From Clostridiales bacterium (GTDB lineage: Bacteria > Bacillota > Clostridia > Christensenellales > CAG-138), in assembly GCA_012838425.1 (NCBI GenBank), contig DUPG01000014.1, positions 129,541 to 193,540 on the forward strand: a stretch of 64,000 bases of DNA. Direction: 5' to 3'. Both the position numbers and the translations under genes were made by a program. Positions 62,689 to 64,000 of this stretch are shown here, piece by piece. How positions within the stretch are numbered: the stretch's first letter is position 1; every line of letters starts with the position of its first letter. A model generated the notes under the pieces. The model made no database searches, was not told the origin of the DNA, and was given only the letters and a program-made list of their open reading frames with translations.

Positions 62689-63246
62689 ATGATTATGGCG
62701 GGCGATTTTAGAAAAGGAATGACTGTTGAAATTGACGGCGGAGTTTGGTCCATAGTCGATTTTCAGCATGTTAAGCCTGGAAAGGGTGCGGCTTTCGTTC
62801 GCACAAGGCTAAAGAATGTTATGACGGGTGCGGTATTGGAGAAAACCTTCAGCCCGACAGACAAGTATCCCAAGGCGCAGATAGACACGCGCGAAATGCA
62901 GTATCTTTACAATGACGGCGAGCTATACTATTTCATGGATACGGAATCCTATGAGCAGCTTGAGCTTAATTTCGATCAGGTTGAAGATGCTATCAACTTT
63001 ATAGTTGAAAATCAGAATGTTACGGTTCGCTTCTTCAAGGGCAAGCCGTTCTCAGTTTCGCCGCCGAACTTTGTTGAGTTGACAGTAGTTCATTCCGAAC
63101 CCGGTGTTAGGGGCGATACAGCTACAAGCACAACCAAGCCCGCAACATTGGAAACAGGCTATAAAATCAATGTTCCGATATTCGTAAACGAGGGAGATAA
63201 AATTCGCGTAGATACGCGCACAGGTGAGTATATAGAACGCGTATAA
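62689..63246 (+). CDS. efp: Elongation factor P
   Basis: 185 aa, the standard length. The KOW-like domain I has the exposed loop lysine in [10 protein letters not shown]; domains II-III end [16 protein letters not shown] relieves stalling at consecutive prolines, relevant here given the Thr-Pro and Pro-rich proteins. Strong GGAGG. No modification enzyme is seen nearby. Confidence 0.98.
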   Translation: MIMAGDFRKGMTVEIDGGVWSIVDFQHVKPGKGAAFVRTRLKNVMTGAVLEKTFSPTDKYPKAQIDTREMQYLYNDGELYYFMDTESYEQLELNFDQVEDAINFIVENQNVTVRFFKGKPFSVSPPNFVELTVVHSEPGVRGDTATSTTKPATLETGYKINVPIFVNEGDKIRVDTRTGEYIERV

Positions 63247-63260
63247 CATAAGGAGGATTT

Positions 63261-63743
63261 ATGGGCAAGGTAAGGGAAAAAATCGCATACCTGCAGGGGC
63301 TTAAAGACGGTATTAACCTGAAGGACCAAGACACAGCAAAGCTGATAGGCGCAGTGGTAGAGGTGCTGAACTCAATAGCTGACAGCTTTGATGAAGCAGA
63401 AACGCGGTTAGAGCTTATTGACGATTGCATTGAAGATATTTACGAGGACCTTGAATATCTGAATGAAAAATGCGATTGCTGCGACGAGTGTTGCGAGCCG
63501 TACTATGACGAATATGATGACTTCGACTATGACGAAGACTTTGACGACTTCGATGACGACTTCGATGACGAGGACGAATCCGAAGACGACGATGAAGAAT
63601 ACGACGATATGGAAAGCGCGGGCTTCGTAAGCTTCATATGCCCTCATTGCGAGGAGAGGATACATCTTGACGAATCGCTTTTCAAAAAGGGTGTAGAGAT
63701 TATTTGCCCCAGCTGCTCAAATGTCGTTTTTGAAGAGGAGTAA
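63261..63743 (+). CDS. CD1247-type protein: acidic linker and C-terminal zinc ribbon
   Basis: 160 aa. The N-terminal helical domain (MGKVREKIAYLQGLKDGINL and NSIADSFDEAETRLELIDD) matches the CD1247 N-terminal family of Clostridia. A CDCCDECCEP cysteine cluster follows, then about 45 residues that are nearly all Asp/Glu, then a zinc-ribbon-like end (ICPHCEERIHLD and IICPSCSNVVFEEE, two CxxC). Function unknown. 14 nt after efp, SD AAGGAGG. Confidence 0.85.
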   Translation: MGKVREKIAYLQGLKDGINLKDQDTAKLIGAVVEVLNSIADSFDEAETRLELIDDCIEDIYEDLEYLNEKCDCCDECCEPYYDEYDDFDYDEDFDDFDDDFDDEDESEDDDEEYDDMESAGFVSFICPHCEERIHLDESLFKKGVEIICPSCSNVVFEEE

Positions 63744-63751
63744 GCAATAAT

Positions 63752-63780
63752 AAAAAGGCAGGCTTTGCGCTTGCCTTTTT
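63752..63780 (+). terminator. Terminator of the Xaa-Pro peptidase / efp / CD1247 unit
   Basis: A 12-bp stem, AAAAAGGCAGGC (63752-63763) with GCTTGCCTTTTT (63769-63780), one G-T pair, 5-nt loop. Confidence 0.85.
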
Positions 63781-63821
63781 GCTGCCAAAAAGTAGTTAAT
63801 ACCCTGCTCATAGAAAAAGAT

Positions 63822-63846
63822 AAAGGCAAGCGTTGTGCTTGCCTTT
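63822..63846 (-). terminator. Terminator of plsX
   Basis: AAAGGCAAGC (63822-63831), loop gttgt, GCTTGCCTTT (63837-63846). On the minus strand it is followed by a T-rich run (TCTTTTTCT). Shares the GGCAAGC stem with the neighbouring plus-strand terminator. Confidence 0.75.
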
Positions 63847-63865
63847 TGCTTTGCTGATACACTTG

Positions 63866-64000
63866 TTATTCTTCTATATTAGCCAAGCTGTCGGAAATCT
63901 TATCAACAACATTTCCGCTCACGAATTTATACGCCTGCATTATTGCATTGTAAAACGCTCTTTCATCTGAACTGCCATGCGCCTTTATTACTCCGCCGTT
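63866..64000 (-). CDS. plsX: Phosphate acyltransferase PlsX, C-terminal fragment
   Basis: Last 44 codons of a gene that begins beyond the window. The visible NGGVIKAHGSSDERAFYNAI is the conserved PlsX C-terminal segment (IKAHGSS followed by an AF-x-NAI helix). PlsX makes acyl-phosphate from acyl-ACP for phospholipid synthesis. Ends with TAA at 63866-63868, 19 nt before its terminator. Confidence 0.78.
   Translation of the reverse strand, partial: NGGVIKAHGSSDERAFYNAIMQAYKFVSGNVVDKISDSLANIEE

Overview
The window looks like a chromosomal segment of a spore-forming, peptidoglycan-rich, low-to-mid G+C Firmicute, most likely an uncultured Clostridia-type gut or fibre-associated bacterium. The evidence is a spoVAC-spoVAD-spoVAE locus, a Firmicutes-type mraZ-to-ftsZ division cluster with a PASTA-bearing PBP, a MurE with the meso-diaminopimelate-type motif, CarD and YacL together, a Gram-positive LexA, and several secreted proteins with type I dockerin repeats. 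Lineage below class is inference. I see no rRNA, tRNA, CRISPR array, prophage or insertion sequence.

Layout. 1-1393 (minus) is the 5' part of a BspA-like leucine-rich-repeat protein. 1532-5788 (plus) holds a nucleotidyltransferase, an ABC exporter pair, a NadD-YqeK fusion and rsfS; a divergent LCP-family gene faces them on the minus strand, followed by coaX (plus). 7699-16096 (minus) holds rmuC, an ECF S component, a MalY-type aminotransferase, a large zinc-ribbon/pseudokinase/PASTA/Big2 membrane protein, smpB, and a trio of membrane protein, J-domain protein and DUF5685 protein. 16199-18379 (plus) is the spoVA operon with two tiny unlisted genes in front. 18382-21276 (minus) is a tandem pair of dockerin-NlpC/P60 secreted proteins.

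21448-27458 has an AGCS amino-acid symporter facing a poly-gamma-glutamate operon in the order pgsB-pgsC-pgsA-capD-like GGT. 27855-28984 is a decayed dockerin gene. 29196-35705 (minus) holds pepF, a NusG_II/Gx-transporter/P-loop operon, glyA, and aroQ-ADH-rseC. 35842-41444 contains lexA, a small deoxyribosyltransferase-like gene, and lepA-hemW-gltX, followed by a GNAT pseudogene. 41935-46173 (minus) has malic enzyme, a second decayed dockerin gene, yacL and carD.

46563-61298 (minus) is the division and cell-wall cluster mraZ-rsmH-ftsL-pbp-murE-mraY-murD-ftsW-murA-ftsQ-ftsA-ftsZ. It lacks murF, murG, murC and murB, and is punctuated by an internal terminator/promoter and an ftsA promoter. 61552-63743 (plus) is the Xaa-Pro peptidase, efp and CD1247-like set. 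The 3' end of plsX (minus) closes the window.

Recurrent themes are surface and envelope biology (dockerin/P60, poly-gamma-glutamate, LCP, PASTA, LRR), Thr-Pro linkers in three unrelated proteins, and ongoing decay of dockerin genes. Starts were re-chosen from Shine-Dalgarno spacing in many genes. Promoter and terminator calls are by eye.
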